Below, piece after piece: positions 8,315-16,292 of a stretch of 64,000 nucleotides of DNA. The notes under the pieces were generated by a model. The model saw only the letters and a program-made list of their open reading frames with translations, made no database searches and was not told where the DNA came from. The translations under genes were made by a program, and so were the position numbers. Position 1 is the stretch's first letter; every line of letters begins with the position of its first letter. The DNA is from Nakamurella multipartita DSM 44233 (GTDB lineage: Bacteria > Actinomycetota > Actinomycetes > Mycobacteriales > Nakamurellaceae). The stretch spans positions 5,456,001 to 5,520,000 of the forward strand of contig NC_013235.1 in assembly GCF_000024365.1 (NCBI RefSeq). The letters are read 5' to 3'.

Positions 8315-9721
8315 GTGAGCATTCCCGTCGACCAATCCCGCGCGCCCGGCTGGCGCACCGAGATCACCCGGGTCCAGTGGCTGGTGCTGCTGGGCACCAC
8401 GCTGGGCTGGGCCCTGGACGGCTTCGCCGGCAGCCTGTACGCGCTGGTGCTCGGCCCGGCGATGACCGAGCTGCTGCCCAACAGCGGCATCACCCCGGCC
8501 CCGGCGTCCATCGGCCTGTACGGCGGCCTGACCGTCGCCCTGTTCCTGGCCGGGTGGGCCACCGGCGGCATCCTGTTCGGCGTGCTGGCCGACTACTTCG
8601 GTCGCACCAAGGTGCTCTCCATCGGCATCCTGACCTACGCCGTGTTCACCGCGGCCGCCGCCTTCGCCGACACCTGGTGGCAGCTGGGCATTCTCCGGTT
8701 CATCGCCGGCCTGGGCTCGGGGGTGGAAGCCCCGGTGGGCGCCGCCCTGGTCGCCGAGGTCTGGCGAAACCGCTACCGGGCCAAGGCCTGCGGCGTCATG
8801 ATGTCCGGCTACGCGGCCGGCTTCTTCATCGCCGCCCTGGCCTACGCGGTCCTGGGCAGCCACGGCTGGCGGATCATGCTGGGGCTGGCCGTCATCCCGG
8901 CGGTGCTGGTCTGGTTCATCCGCCGCTACGTGCCCGAGCCGGCGGAGATCACCTCGGCGATCAGCGCCCGCCGGCGGCGCCGGGAGGCCGGCAAGCGTGA
9001 CGAGCAGGACCGTTTCGTCCTCGGCCGGCTGGTCCGCCCGCCGCTGCTGCGCAACACCCTGATCTGCACGGCCCTGGCCACCGGTTCGCTAATCGCGTTC
9101 TGGAGCGTGTCCACCTGGTACCCGCAGATCATCCGGCTGGCCACCGCGGCCGAGTCGCTGCCGGTGGACGTCGGCAACAGCCGGGTCGCCCTGGCCTCCA
9201 TGCTGTTCAACGCGGGCGGCGTCGCCGGTTACGCCTCCTGGGGCTTCCTGGCCGACGCGATCGGCCGGCGCAAGGCCTTCGCCATCAGCTTCGCGGTGTC
9301 CGCGGTCAGCATCGCGTTCCTGTTCCCGTTCGAGCACAGCTTCACCACGTTCCTGGTGATGATGCCGGTGCTGGGCTTCGGCCTGTTCGGCGCGCTGTCC
9401 GGAACCTTCGTCTACGGTCCCGAGATCTTCCCGCCGAGCGTGCGGGCCACCGGCATGGCCCTGGCCAACAGCGTCGGCCGCTACATCACCGCGGCCGGCC
9501 CGCTGATCGCCGGCGTCATCGCCGCCAGCTGGTTCGGCGGCGACCTGGGCCTGGCCACCACCTGCGTGGCCGCATTCGGGCTGATCGCCCTGGTCGGCCT
9601 GGCCTTCGCGCCGGAGACCAAGGGCGCCGCGCTGCCCACCGATCCCGGCGTCACCCTCCCCCCGCCCGCCGCACCTGCCCCCGTCCAGGCGGCCGCCACC
9701 ACCCAGGAGCACACGTCATGA
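8315..9721 (+). CDS. MFS transporter, sugar/aromatic-acid porter type
   Basis: 468 residues with about 12 hydrophobic segments. The loop between helices 2 and 3 carries GVLADYFGRTKVL, the MFS signature, and the C-terminal half has its counterpart GFLADAIGRRKAF. RFIAGLGSGVE and PEIFPPSVRATGMALANSVGR are typical of aromatic acid:H+ symporters and related porters. GTG 8315 is preceded by AGGAG. Its stop overlaps the monooxygenase start (ATGA). It is probably the uptake system for the substrate of this catabolic operon. Confidence 0.88.
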   Translation: MSIPVDQSRAPGWRTEITRVQWLVLLGTTLGWALDGFAGSLYALVLGPAMTELLPNSGITPAPASIGLYGGLTVALFLAGWATGGILFGVLADYFGRTKVLSIGILTYAVFTAAAAFADTWWQLGILRFIAGLGSGVEAPVGAALVAEVWRNRYRAKACGVMMSGYAAGFFIAALAYAVLGSHGWRIMLGLAVIPAVLVWFIRRYVPEPAEITSAISARRRRREAGKRDEQDRFVLGRLVRPPLLRNTLICTALATGSLIAFWSVSTWYPQIIRLATAAESLPVDVGNSRVALASMLFNAGGVAGYASWGFLADAIGRRKAFAISFAVSAVSIAFLFPFEHSFTTFLVMMPVLGFGLFGALSGTFVYGPEIFPPSVRATGMALANSVGRYITAAGPLIAGVIAASWFGGDLGLATTCVAAFGLIALVGLAFAPETKGAALPTDPGVTLPPPAAPAPVQAAATTQEHTS

Positions 9722-10908
9722 CCAGCTACTCCGGCGCCCGGGCCATCGTCATCGGCGGCTCCATCGGCGGCCTGACCACTGCCCTGCTGCTGCGCGACAT
9801 CGGCTTCGACGTCACCATTTTCGAGCGCACGCCGACGGTGCTGGACGGTCGTGGCAGTGGCATCGTGCTGCAGCCGGACACCCTGCGCTGGTTCACCGAG
9901 CGCAGCACCAAGAACCCGGCCCAGCTGTCTACCTCGACCCGGTGGGTGCAGTACCTTGACCAGCACGACCAGATCGTGCACCGCGAGGAGCGCACCTGGA
10001 GCTACACCGCCTGGGGCACCTTCTACCGGGCCCTGCTGGACGACTTCGGCCTGGACCGGTACGTGCTCGGCGAGTTCGCCGCCGGCTTCGATCAGGACGA
10101 GAACGGGGTGGACGTCCGGTTCGTCAGCGGCCGGCGGGAACGGGCCGAGCTGGTCGTGTTCGCCGACGGCATCTCCTCGATGGCCCGGTCGCGGATCGAT
10201 CCGAGCGCGACCATGACCTACTCCGGCTATGTGGGCTGGCGGGGCACCGTCCCCGAACACACCCTGTCGGCCCACGCCCGGCAGACCCTGCGCGACGCGA
10301 TCAGCTACACCGTGGTGCCGAACTCGCACATCACCATGTACCCGATCCCCGGCGAGAACGGCGTCGGCGCGGACGACCGGCTGATGAACTACGTCTGGTA
10401 CCGCAATGTCCCGGCCGGCCCCGAGCTGACCGAAATGCTCGTCGACAAGCGCGGTTTCGCCGGTGCGGTGTCGGTGCACCCGGGCCAGGTGCAGGATCGG
10501 TACGTGGCGGAGATGCGCGCGGAGGCGGCCCGGGTGTTCGGTCCGGCGATCGCCGAGGCAGTCACCAGCACGGCCACCCCGTACGTGCAGGTGGTGCAGG
10601 ACGTGCGGTCGGGCAAGATGGCCGACGGCCGGGTCGCGCTCATCGGCGACGCCGCCTGCGGCGCCCGGCCGCACGCCGCCGCCGGGACGGCCAAGGCCGC
10701 GGCCGACGGCTGGGCCCTGCACGACGCCCTGCAGCAGGCGGACGGCGACATCGCCGCCGCCCTGCGCAAGTGGGAGCCGGCGCAGCTGGCGCTGTCCGCG
10801 GCGCTGCTGGAACGGGTGGTGGACATGGGCGAGCGGGCCCAGTTCCGCGGCACCTGGACCCCCGGCGACCCCAGCCTGCGCTTCGGCCTGTACGCCCCCG
10901 GCCGCTGA
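9718..10908 (+). CDS. FAD-dependent aromatic monooxygenase, 2,6-dihydroxypyridine 3-hydroxylase-like
   Basis: 396 residues of the group A flavoprotein hydroxylase fold. The N-terminal FAD-binding motif is AIVIGGSIGGLTTALLLRD; the second FAD motif is VALIGDAACGARPHAAAG. The overall pattern (GSGIVLQPDTL, TYSGYVGWRGTVPE, YPIPGENG, RPHAAAGTAKAAADGWAL and the tail GDPSLRFGL) resembles, from memory, 2,6-dihydroxypyridine 3-monooxygenase of nicotine degraders more than salicylate hydroxylases. It likely hydroxylates a hydroxylated aromatic or N-heterocyclic ring with NAD(P)H and O2. It is coupled to the MFS gene by ATGA. The precise substrate is inferred, not shown. Confidence 0.82.
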   Translation: MTSYSGARAIVIGGSIGGLTTALLLRDIGFDVTIFERTPTVLDGRGSGIVLQPDTLRWFTERSTKNPAQLSTSTRWVQYLDQHDQIVHREERTWSYTAWGTFYRALLDDFGLDRYVLGEFAAGFDQDENGVDVRFVSGRRERAELVVFADGISSMARSRIDPSATMTYSGYVGWRGTVPEHTLSAHARQTLRDAISYTVVPNSHITMYPIPGENGVGADDRLMNYVWYRNVPAGPELTEMLVDKRGFAGAVSVHPGQVQDRYVAEMRAEAARVFGPAIAEAVTSTATPYVQVVQDVRSGKMADGRVALIGDAACGARPHAAAGTAKAAADGWALHDALQQADGDIAAALRKWEPAQLALSAALLERVVDMGERAQFRGTWTPGDPSLRFGLYAPGR

Positions 10909-10956
10909 TCCGCTCCACCGACGCTGAAACCCGTTCCCCCACAAGGAGATCTCACG

Positions 10957-11385
10957 ATGAGCACCTTCCTGGCCGACCTGCCGCTGGCCGGCACGCTGAT
11001 CGGCACCGATTTCGCCGGGTGGACCCCGGAGCTCCGGGCCGAGTTCGAGACCCATTCGCACGACGGGCATGTCGGATCCCGCCTGCTGGCCGAAACGCCG
11101 CGGGCCCGGGTCTGGGAGATCCGGCTGGCGCCGGGCGAGCGCTGGCACGCGCACCGGCACGTGCTGGACTATTTCTGGACCGCGGTCACCCCCGGCACCA
11201 GCCGCCAGCACACCTTCGACGGCACCACCCGCGAGGTCAGCTACGCCGCCGGCGAGACCCGCTACTTCCACTTCGGTCCCGGCGAGTTCCTGCTGCACGA
11301 CATCGAGAACGTCGGCGCCGGTGAGCTGATCTTCACCACCGTCGAGCATCTGGACGGCGACAACGCCCCGCTGGACCTGTCGTGA
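10957..11385 (+). CDS. Cupin-domain protein
   Basis: 142 residues. One cupin barrel is visible: motif 1 ERWHAHRHVLDYFWTAVTPG has two or three candidate metal-binding His, and motif 2 lies around GPGEFLLHDIENVG. AAGGAG precedes the ATG. It lies between the monooxygenase and the amidohydrolase, so it may be a small dioxygenase, isomerase or lyase acting on a pathway intermediate. Nothing in the sequence identifies the reaction. Its stop overlaps the next start as GTGA. Confidence 0.75.
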   Translation: MSTFLADLPLAGTLIGTDFAGWTPELRAEFETHSHDGHVGSRLLAETPRARVWEIRLAPGERWHAHRHVLDYFWTAVTPGTSRQHTFDGTTREVSYAAGETRYFHFGPGEFLLHDIENVGAGELIFTTVEHLDGDNAPLDLS

Positions 11386-12374
11386 TCACCGCGGTGGCCG
11401 GCGGAGTGGTCGACGTGCACGCGCACTGGTTGCCCCGGGAGCTGTTCACGTTGCCGCCCGGCGCACCGTACGGCGCGCTGACCGACCGGGCCGGCGAGCT
11501 GCATCTGGGCGAGGTGCCGCTGTCCATCGCGGCGACCGCGCTGAGCGACGTGCCGGCCATCCGGGACGACATGCGCCGTGCCCGGGTCGGGGTGCGGGTG
11601 CTCTCCGCGCCGCCATTCGCCTTCCCGGTGGGCGACGCCGGCGCGGGGGCCGACGCGGGTGACTACGTCGCCTCCTTCAACGAGTCGCTGGCCGCCGTGG
11701 TCGGCGAATCCGACGGCGCGCTGGCCGGTCTCGGACTGGTCGGGCTGCACGACCCGGACCGGGTCCGCGAGGAGCTGGCCACGTTGGCCGTCACGCCCGG
11801 CATCGCCGGGGTGGCCATCCCGCCGCTGCTGCGCGGCGACTCGCTGGACCGCGGGGTCCTTCGCGAGGTGGTGGTCGGCGCCGCCGAGCTCGACCTGGCC
11901 GTGCTCGTGCACCCGATGCAGCTGCCCCGGCCGGAATGGTCGTCGTACTACCTGGCCAACCTGATCGGCAACCCGACCGAGACGGCCACCGCGGTGGCCT
12001 CGCTGCTGCTGTCCGGCCTGGCCGAGGAGCTCCCGCTGCTGCGCATCTGCTTCGTGCACGGCGGGGGCAGCGCCCCCGCCCTGCTCGGCCGGTGGGAGCA
12101 CGCCTTCACCCGCCGGGCCGACGTCGCCCGGTCGGCCAAGCGCGGACCCCGCGAGGGCTTCCGGGAGCTGTTCCTGGACACCGTCACGCATGACCCGGAC
12201 GCACTGGATCTGCTGGTCGCACAGGCCGGCGATGGCCGGATCGTGGCCGGCAGCGACTACCCGTTCGACATGGCCCAACCCCATCCCGTCGCCTTCGCCG
12301 TGGACAACGGCCTGCCCGCCGCCACGCTGGCGGCCAGCGGCCGGGCGTTCCTCGGCCTGACCCCGGCCCGGTGA
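11382..12374 (+). CDS. ACMSD-like metal-dependent amidohydrolase/decarboxylase
   Basis: 330 residues. The N-terminal VDVHAHWLP is the first metal motif. FVHGGGSAPALLGRWEHAF and the late GSDYPFDM with its metal Asp match the 2-amino-3-carboxymuconate-6-semialdehyde decarboxylase branch of the amidohydrolase superfamily, which often decarboxylates non-oxidatively. The GTG start overlaps the cupin stop and its own stop overlaps the Old Yellow Enzyme start (both GTGA). Position in a ring-hydroxylation operon favours decarboxylation or hydrolysis of a ring acid or a ring-opened product. Confidence 0.85.
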   Translation: MITAVAGGVVDVHAHWLPRELFTLPPGAPYGALTDRAGELHLGEVPLSIAATALSDVPAIRDDMRRARVGVRVLSAPPFAFPVGDAGAGADAGDYVASFNESLAAVVGESDGALAGLGLVGLHDPDRVREELATLAVTPGIAGVAIPPLLRGDSLDRGVLREVVVGAAELDLAVLVHPMQLPRPEWSSYYLANLIGNPTETATAVASLLLSGLAEELPLLRICFVHGGGSAPALLGRWEHAFTRRADVARSAKRGPREGFRELFLDTVTHDPDALDLLVAQAGDGRIVAGSDYPFDMAQPHPVAFAVDNGLPAATLAASGRAFLGLTPAR

Positions 12375-13456
12375 ATCCCATGACCTCGCTGTTCGACCCG
12401 ATCACCCTGCGACAGATCACCTTTCGCAACCGGATCTGGCTCTCCCCGATGTGCCAGTACAGCGCCGACGACGGGATGCCCAACGATTGGCACCTGGTCC
12501 ACCTGGGGTCCCGGGCGGTCGGCGGCTTCGGCCTGGTGATGACCGAGGCGACCGCGGTGGTGCCGCAGGGGCGGATCAGCCCGCAGGACACCGGCCTGTG
12601 GAACGACGAGCAGGCCGCGGCCTGGCGGCCGATCGTCGAATTCCTGCACGCGCAGGGCGCGGCGGCCGGGGTGCAACTGGCCCACGCCGGCCGCAAGGCC
12701 TCGATGTACGCACCCTGGCGGGGTGAGGGGTCCGTCCCGATCGCCGACGGCGGCTGGGTCACGCAGGCCCCGTCGGCGATCGGTCACGGCGAGCATCCGG
12801 CCCCGGTGGCCATGAGCCCGCAGGAGATCGCTGCCACGGTGACCGCGTTCGCCGCCGCCGCCCGCCGGGCCGACGCGGCCGGGTTCGACGTGATCGAGCT
12901 GCACGGCGCCCACGGCTACCTGCTGCACCAGTTCCTCTCGCCCGTCACCAATCACCGGACCGACGCCTACGGCGGGTCGTTCGAGAACCGGATCCGGTTC
13001 ACCCTCGAGGTGGTCGACGCCGTCCGCGCCGCCTGGCCGGCCGCAAAGCCGCTGGTGGTGCGGATCTCGGCGACCGACTGGATCGAGGGCGGCTGGACCG
13101 CGGCCGAGAGCGCCGATCTGGCCCGGATCCTGCGGGATCGCGGGGTCGACCTGCTCGACGTGTCCACCGGCGGGCTGGACCCGGCCCAGCGGATCACCGT
13201 CGGGCCCGGTTACCAGGTGCCGTACGCCCGCGACGTGCGCACCAAGGCCGAGATGCCCACCGGCGCGGTCGGCCTGATCACCGAACCGGCCCAGGCCCAG
13301 CAGATCCTGCACGAGGGTTCGGCCGACGTGGTCTACCTGGCCCGGGCGGCGCTGCGGGAACCGGCCTGGCCGTTGCGGGCCGCGCACGAGCTGGGGGTGG
13401 CCGCCGCGGACGCGCCCTATCCCCCGCAGTACCGGCGTGGGGTCTGGCGCGGCTGA
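12371..13456 (+). CDS. Old Yellow Enzyme family NADH:flavin oxidoreductase, YqjM-like
   Basis: 361 residues, an FMN-binding TIM barrel. SPMCQYSADDG near the N-terminus has the Cys typical of YqjM-type enzymes. QLAHAGRKAS, IELHGAHGYLLHQFLSP and NHRTDAYGGSFENR are diagnostic, as is the phosphate-binding C-terminal region ending VYLARAALREPAWPLRAA. It reduces activated C=C bonds of enones. As the last gene of the operon, coupled by GTGA, it may reduce an unsaturated ring or ring-cleavage product. GTG 12371 is used here; ATG 12380 is an alternative. Confidence 0.9.
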   Translation: MNPMTSLFDPITLRQITFRNRIWLSPMCQYSADDGMPNDWHLVHLGSRAVGGFGLVMTEATAVVPQGRISPQDTGLWNDEQAAAWRPIVEFLHAQGAAAGVQLAHAGRKASMYAPWRGEGSVPIADGGWVTQAPSAIGHGEHPAPVAMSPQEIAATVTAFAAAARRADAAGFDVIELHGAHGYLLHQFLSPVTNHRTDAYGGSFENRIRFTLEVVDAVRAAWPAAKPLVVRISATDWIEGGWTAAESADLARILRDRGVDLLDVSTGGLDPAQRITVGPGYQVPYARDVRTKAEMPTGAVGLITEPAQAQQILHEGSADVVYLARAALREPAWPLRAAHELGVAAADAPYPPQYRRGVWRG

Positions 13457-13561
13457 ACCCGGCCCGTTCCGGCGCTCAGCGCCCCGGCGGGTCTTCCATC
13501 GAGTGGACGGCCGCGCCGGCATCCCGTCACGATTCAGCGGAGCCTGTACCATTCCGGTGTG

Positions 13562-13600
13562 ATGATCGTGATGCTGTCCTGGTTCGGTGACCCGCGGTGA
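13562..13600 (+). CDS. Putative 12-residue leaderless leader peptide upstream of the CDF exporter
   Basis: ATG 13562 opens a short frame, MIVMLSWFGDPR, whose TGA at 13598-13600 overlaps the GTG start of the CDF gene (GTGA). A TACCAT hexamer at 13547-13552 lies 9 nt before the ATG and would put the transcript start at or within a few bases of it. No ribosome site precedes either start, so the downstream gene could depend on ribosomes that finish the leader. Coupled leaderless short frames are known from mycobacterial ribosome profiling. This case is inferred. Confidence 0.4.
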   Translation: MIVMLSWFGDPR

Positions 13601-14523
13601 GCGGGGGGCACGGGCACAGCCACGGCCCGGCGGGCGGCGGCGACCACCGGACCCGGCTGGCCATCGCGCTGGGCCTGACCTCGGTGGTGCTGGTCGTCGA
13701 GGTCATCGGCGCGGTCATCTCCGGCTCGTTGGCCCTGCTGGCCGATGCCGGGCACATGCTCACCGACGCGGCCGGCCTGGTGATCGCGCTGATCGCCGCT
13801 CAGCTGGCCCGCCGGGGTCCGACCGACCGGCGGACCTGGGGTTTCCTGCGGGCCGAGGTGCTGGCCGCGACCCTGCAGGCCGCGATCCTGCTGGCCGTGG
13901 GCACGTTCATCCTCGTCGAGGGCATCCAGCGGCTGTTCGAACCGCCCGAGGTCGCGTCCGGCATCATGCTGGTCTTCGGCGTGGTCGGCCTGGTGGCCAA
14001 CCTGGTCTCACTGCTGGTGCTGTCCGGGGGACGCGGGGCCAACTTCAACATGCGGGCCGCGTTCCTGGAGGTGCTCAACGACGCCCTCGGCTCGCTGGCC
14101 GTCATCGTCGCGGCCATCGTGATCGCCACCACCGGCTTCGAACGGGCCGACGCGATCGTCTCGATCTTCATCGCCGTGCTGATCCTGCCGCGGACGGTCA
14201 CCCTGCTCCGGGAGACCACCTCCGTGCTGCTGGAGAGCACCCCGCGCGGCCTGGACCTGGCCGAGGTCCGCGAGCACATGCTCGAGCTGGATCACGTGCT
14301 GGCCGTGCACGACCTGCATGCCTCCCAGGTGGCGACCGGGCTGCCGGTGCTCACCGCGCACGTCGTCGTCGACGACTCCTGCTTCCAGGACGGGCATGTG
14401 CCGCAGATGCTGGACCAGTTGCAGGCCTGCGTGGCCGAGCACTTCCCGGTCAGCATCGAGCATTCGACCTTCCAGCTCGAACCGGCCGGCCACCAGCAGC
14501 ACGAGCACGGCGCGCACGCCTGA
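13597..14523 (+). CDS. Cation diffusion facilitator (CzcD/ZitB-like) metal exporter
   Basis: 308 residues with six predicted membrane segments and a His-rich start (GGHGHSHGP). The first metal-site helix has LLADAGHMLTDAAGL with the His-x3-Asp pair. In the second, the position that is His in ZitB-like proteins is Glu (FLEVLNDALGSLAVIV), keeping the Asp. The C-terminal cytoplasmic domain (HVLAVHDLHASQVATGLPVLTAHVVV) and a His-rich tail complete the family layout. It probably exports zinc or a similar divalent cation in exchange for protons. The GTG start is not preceded by a ribosome site but overlaps a short upstream frame. Confidence 0.88.
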   Translation: MSGGHGHSHGPAGGGDHRTRLAIALGLTSVVLVVEVIGAVISGSLALLADAGHMLTDAAGLVIALIAAQLARRGPTDRRTWGFLRAEVLAATLQAAILLAVGTFILVEGIQRLFEPPEVASGIMLVFGVVGLVANLVSLLVLSGGRGANFNMRAAFLEVLNDALGSLAVIVAAIVIATTGFERADAIVSIFIAVLILPRTVTLLRETTSVLLESTPRGLDLAEVREHMLELDHVLAVHDLHASQVATGLPVLTAHVVVDDSCFQDGHVPQMLDQLQACVAEHFPVSIEHSTFQLEPAGHQQHEHGAHA

Positions 14524-14670
14524 GCCGGCGCCCGCGGGTACCGTCGGGGTCGGCGCGGCAGGGCGCCACCGGTCCGCGGGCAGGGCAGAGCCCACCTGAG
14601 CTCCTCCTCTTCGTGGTCCGACCCTCTTTCGCCCCGATCCGCGGACATCGGGACCTGCGAAGGAGGACCC

Positions 14671-16101
14671 ATGCCCGACGACGTGCCCACCGAGCTGCCG
14701 GACCATCCCGACCTGGATCAGCTGCGCCGGCAGGCCAAAGAGCTGCGCCGCGCGGCCGCGGCCGGCGACCCGGCCGCGCTCGCACCGTTCGGCGGAAGCG
14801 AGATCACCCTCGCCCGGGCCCAGCGGGTACTGGCCCTCTCCTACGGTTTCGCCAGCTGGCCCCGCCTGGTGCAGCACGTGCGCGTCCGGGCCGACCTGAC
14901 CAGGGCGATGGACGCCACCGCCGACGCCGACGACCCGCTCGACCGCTTCCTGCGCACGGCCTGCCTGAGCTACACCGAGCCCTCCGCCGCCGGCCGGGCC
15001 CGCGACCAGCTCGCCGCGGATCCGTCCCTGGCCGGCCGATCGGCGGCGACGCTCGCCGCCTGCGGCCGGGCCGTGGAGCTGGCCGACCGGATGGCCCGGG
15101 ATCCGGCGGCCGCGACCCGCGAGGCCGGACCGCACCGCTGGCCCCCGCTGCTGTACCTGTGCTACTCCCGCCTGGGCCTGGGCGACCCGGTCGGCGCCGC
15201 CCGGGTGCTGCTGGCCGCCGGAGCCAACCCGAACAGTGGCTTCCTGTGGCAGGGCCTGCCGTCGCCGTTCACCGCGCTGACCGGGGTGCTCGGCGGCGGC
15301 GAGCGGGACGAGCCGCCACACCCGCAGGCGGTCGAGCTGGCCGAGCTGCTGCTGGCCGCCGGCGCCGACCCGAACGACAACCAGGCCTTCTACAACCGCC
15401 AGTTCCGCCCGGACAACGACCATCTCGGGCCGCTGCTGCGGCACGGCGCCGGGCAGCCCCGGCCCTCGCCCTGGCGGGACCGGCTCGGCGCGGCCTACCC
15501 GTCACCGGAACAGATGGTCGGCGAGCACCTGCGCACCGCCGCCCAGCACGGGTTCGACGAGCGGGTCCGCCTCCTGCTCGCCCACGGCGTGGACCCCACC
15601 ACCCGCGGCTACCACCCGATCCTGGGTGACGCGACCGCCTACGAGGTCGCCGTCCGGTTCGGGCACCCCACCGCGGCGGCGCTGCTGGCCGCGGCCGGCG
15701 GGCGCAGCGACCGGCTCGACGCCACCGACCTGCTGCTGGCCGCGGCCCTGTCCGGAGACGATTCGCTGGCCCCGACCGGGCCGCCGGACCCGATCACCGA
15801 CCTGCCCACCCGCCGGCCGGACGCGATGCGGCTGGCCGCCGAGCAGCACGACATCGCCGCACTGGCCCGGCTGCTCGCGCTCGGCTACCACGTCGACACC
15901 CCCGGCGCGGGCCACGTCACCGCCCTGCACGAGGCGGCGTTGCGCGGCGACGCGGCGATGTGCCGGTGGCTGATCGACCACGGCGCCGACCCGACGGTGA
16001 CCGAACGCCGGTTCGGCGCCACCCCGGCCGGCTGGGCCGCCCACGCCGGGCACCGGGAGCTGGCCGGCTGGCTGACCGACCGCGCCGCCGCCGCCGGCTG
16101 A
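14671..16101 (+). CDS. Ankyrin-repeat protein
   Basis: 476 residues, soluble, no signal peptide. Degenerate ankyrin units recur, for example ARVLLAAGANPNSG, AELLLAAGADPNDN, VRLLLAHGVDPTTRG and the best pair near the C-terminus, TALHEAALRGDAAMCRWLIDHGADP. The N-terminal ~90 residues (DLDQLRRQAKELRRAAAAGDPAAL, then a helix with LARAQRVLALSYGFASWPRL) match the helical leader common to actinobacterial ankyrin proteins of unknown role. AAGGAGG precedes the ATG. It is a protein-binding scaffold; its partner is unknown. Confidence 0.85.
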   Translation: MPDDVPTELPDHPDLDQLRRQAKELRRAAAAGDPAALAPFGGSEITLARAQRVLALSYGFASWPRLVQHVRVRADLTRAMDATADADDPLDRFLRTACLSYTEPSAAGRARDQLAADPSLAGRSAATLAACGRAVELADRMARDPAAATREAGPHRWPPLLYLCYSRLGLGDPVGAARVLLAAGANPNSGFLWQGLPSPFTALTGVLGGGERDEPPHPQAVELAELLLAAGADPNDNQAFYNRQFRPDNDHLGPLLRHGAGQPRPSPWRDRLGAAYPSPEQMVGEHLRTAAQHGFDERVRLLLAHGVDPTTRGYHPILGDATAYEVAVRFGHPTAAALLAAAGGRSDRLDATDLLLAAALSGDDSLAPTGPPDPITDLPTRRPDAMRLAAEQHDIAALARLLALGYHVDTPGAGHVTALHEAALRGDAAMCRWLIDHGADPTVTERRFGATPAGWAAHAGHRELAGWLTDRAAAAG

Positions 16102-16141
16102 CTCAGCCCCCTGCCCGCCCACCCCACCCCTCACCCCCTCG

Positions 16142-16200
16142 CCGACTTGCCTCAGACGCACCGCTGCGGCGTCACCAGCGGTGCGTTTGAGGCAAGTCGG
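16142..16200. repeat. Long imperfect inverted repeat, CCGACTTGCCTCA family
   Basis: Arms of 25 nt at 16142-16166 and 16176-16200 match at 24 of 25 positions around a 9-nt loop; the one mismatch is a G-U wobble in the plus-strand RNA. The sequence is unrelated to the TTGATC family but has the same design and site: a tandem gap after a stop codon. It could end transcription of the ankyrin gene, but no T-run follows. Confidence 0.85.
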
Positions 16201-16280
16201 TGGACCCCGGGGTGCACCGAATCGGACATTCTGCCCAGGCTGCTGCCCGAAAGGGCAGGTCCGGCGCGGTGTTCGGCCGT

Positions 16281-16286
16281 TACCGT
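16281..16286 (+). promoter_or_regulatory. Leaderless -10 element (TACCGT) of the M15 gene
   Basis: TACCGT, then CGAACG, then ATG. The 15-mer TACCGTCGAACGATG is identical to the one that starts the gene at 20577. A TANNNT -10 six bases before the start codon places the transcript start at the A of ATG. Confidence 0.55.
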
Positions 16287-16292
16287 CGAACG

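Noticed and set aside
9481-11349. 622-codon open frame on the minus strand
   Set aside because: Antisense to the MFS, monooxygenase and cupin genes, all of which have clear motifs and ribosome sites or overlaps.
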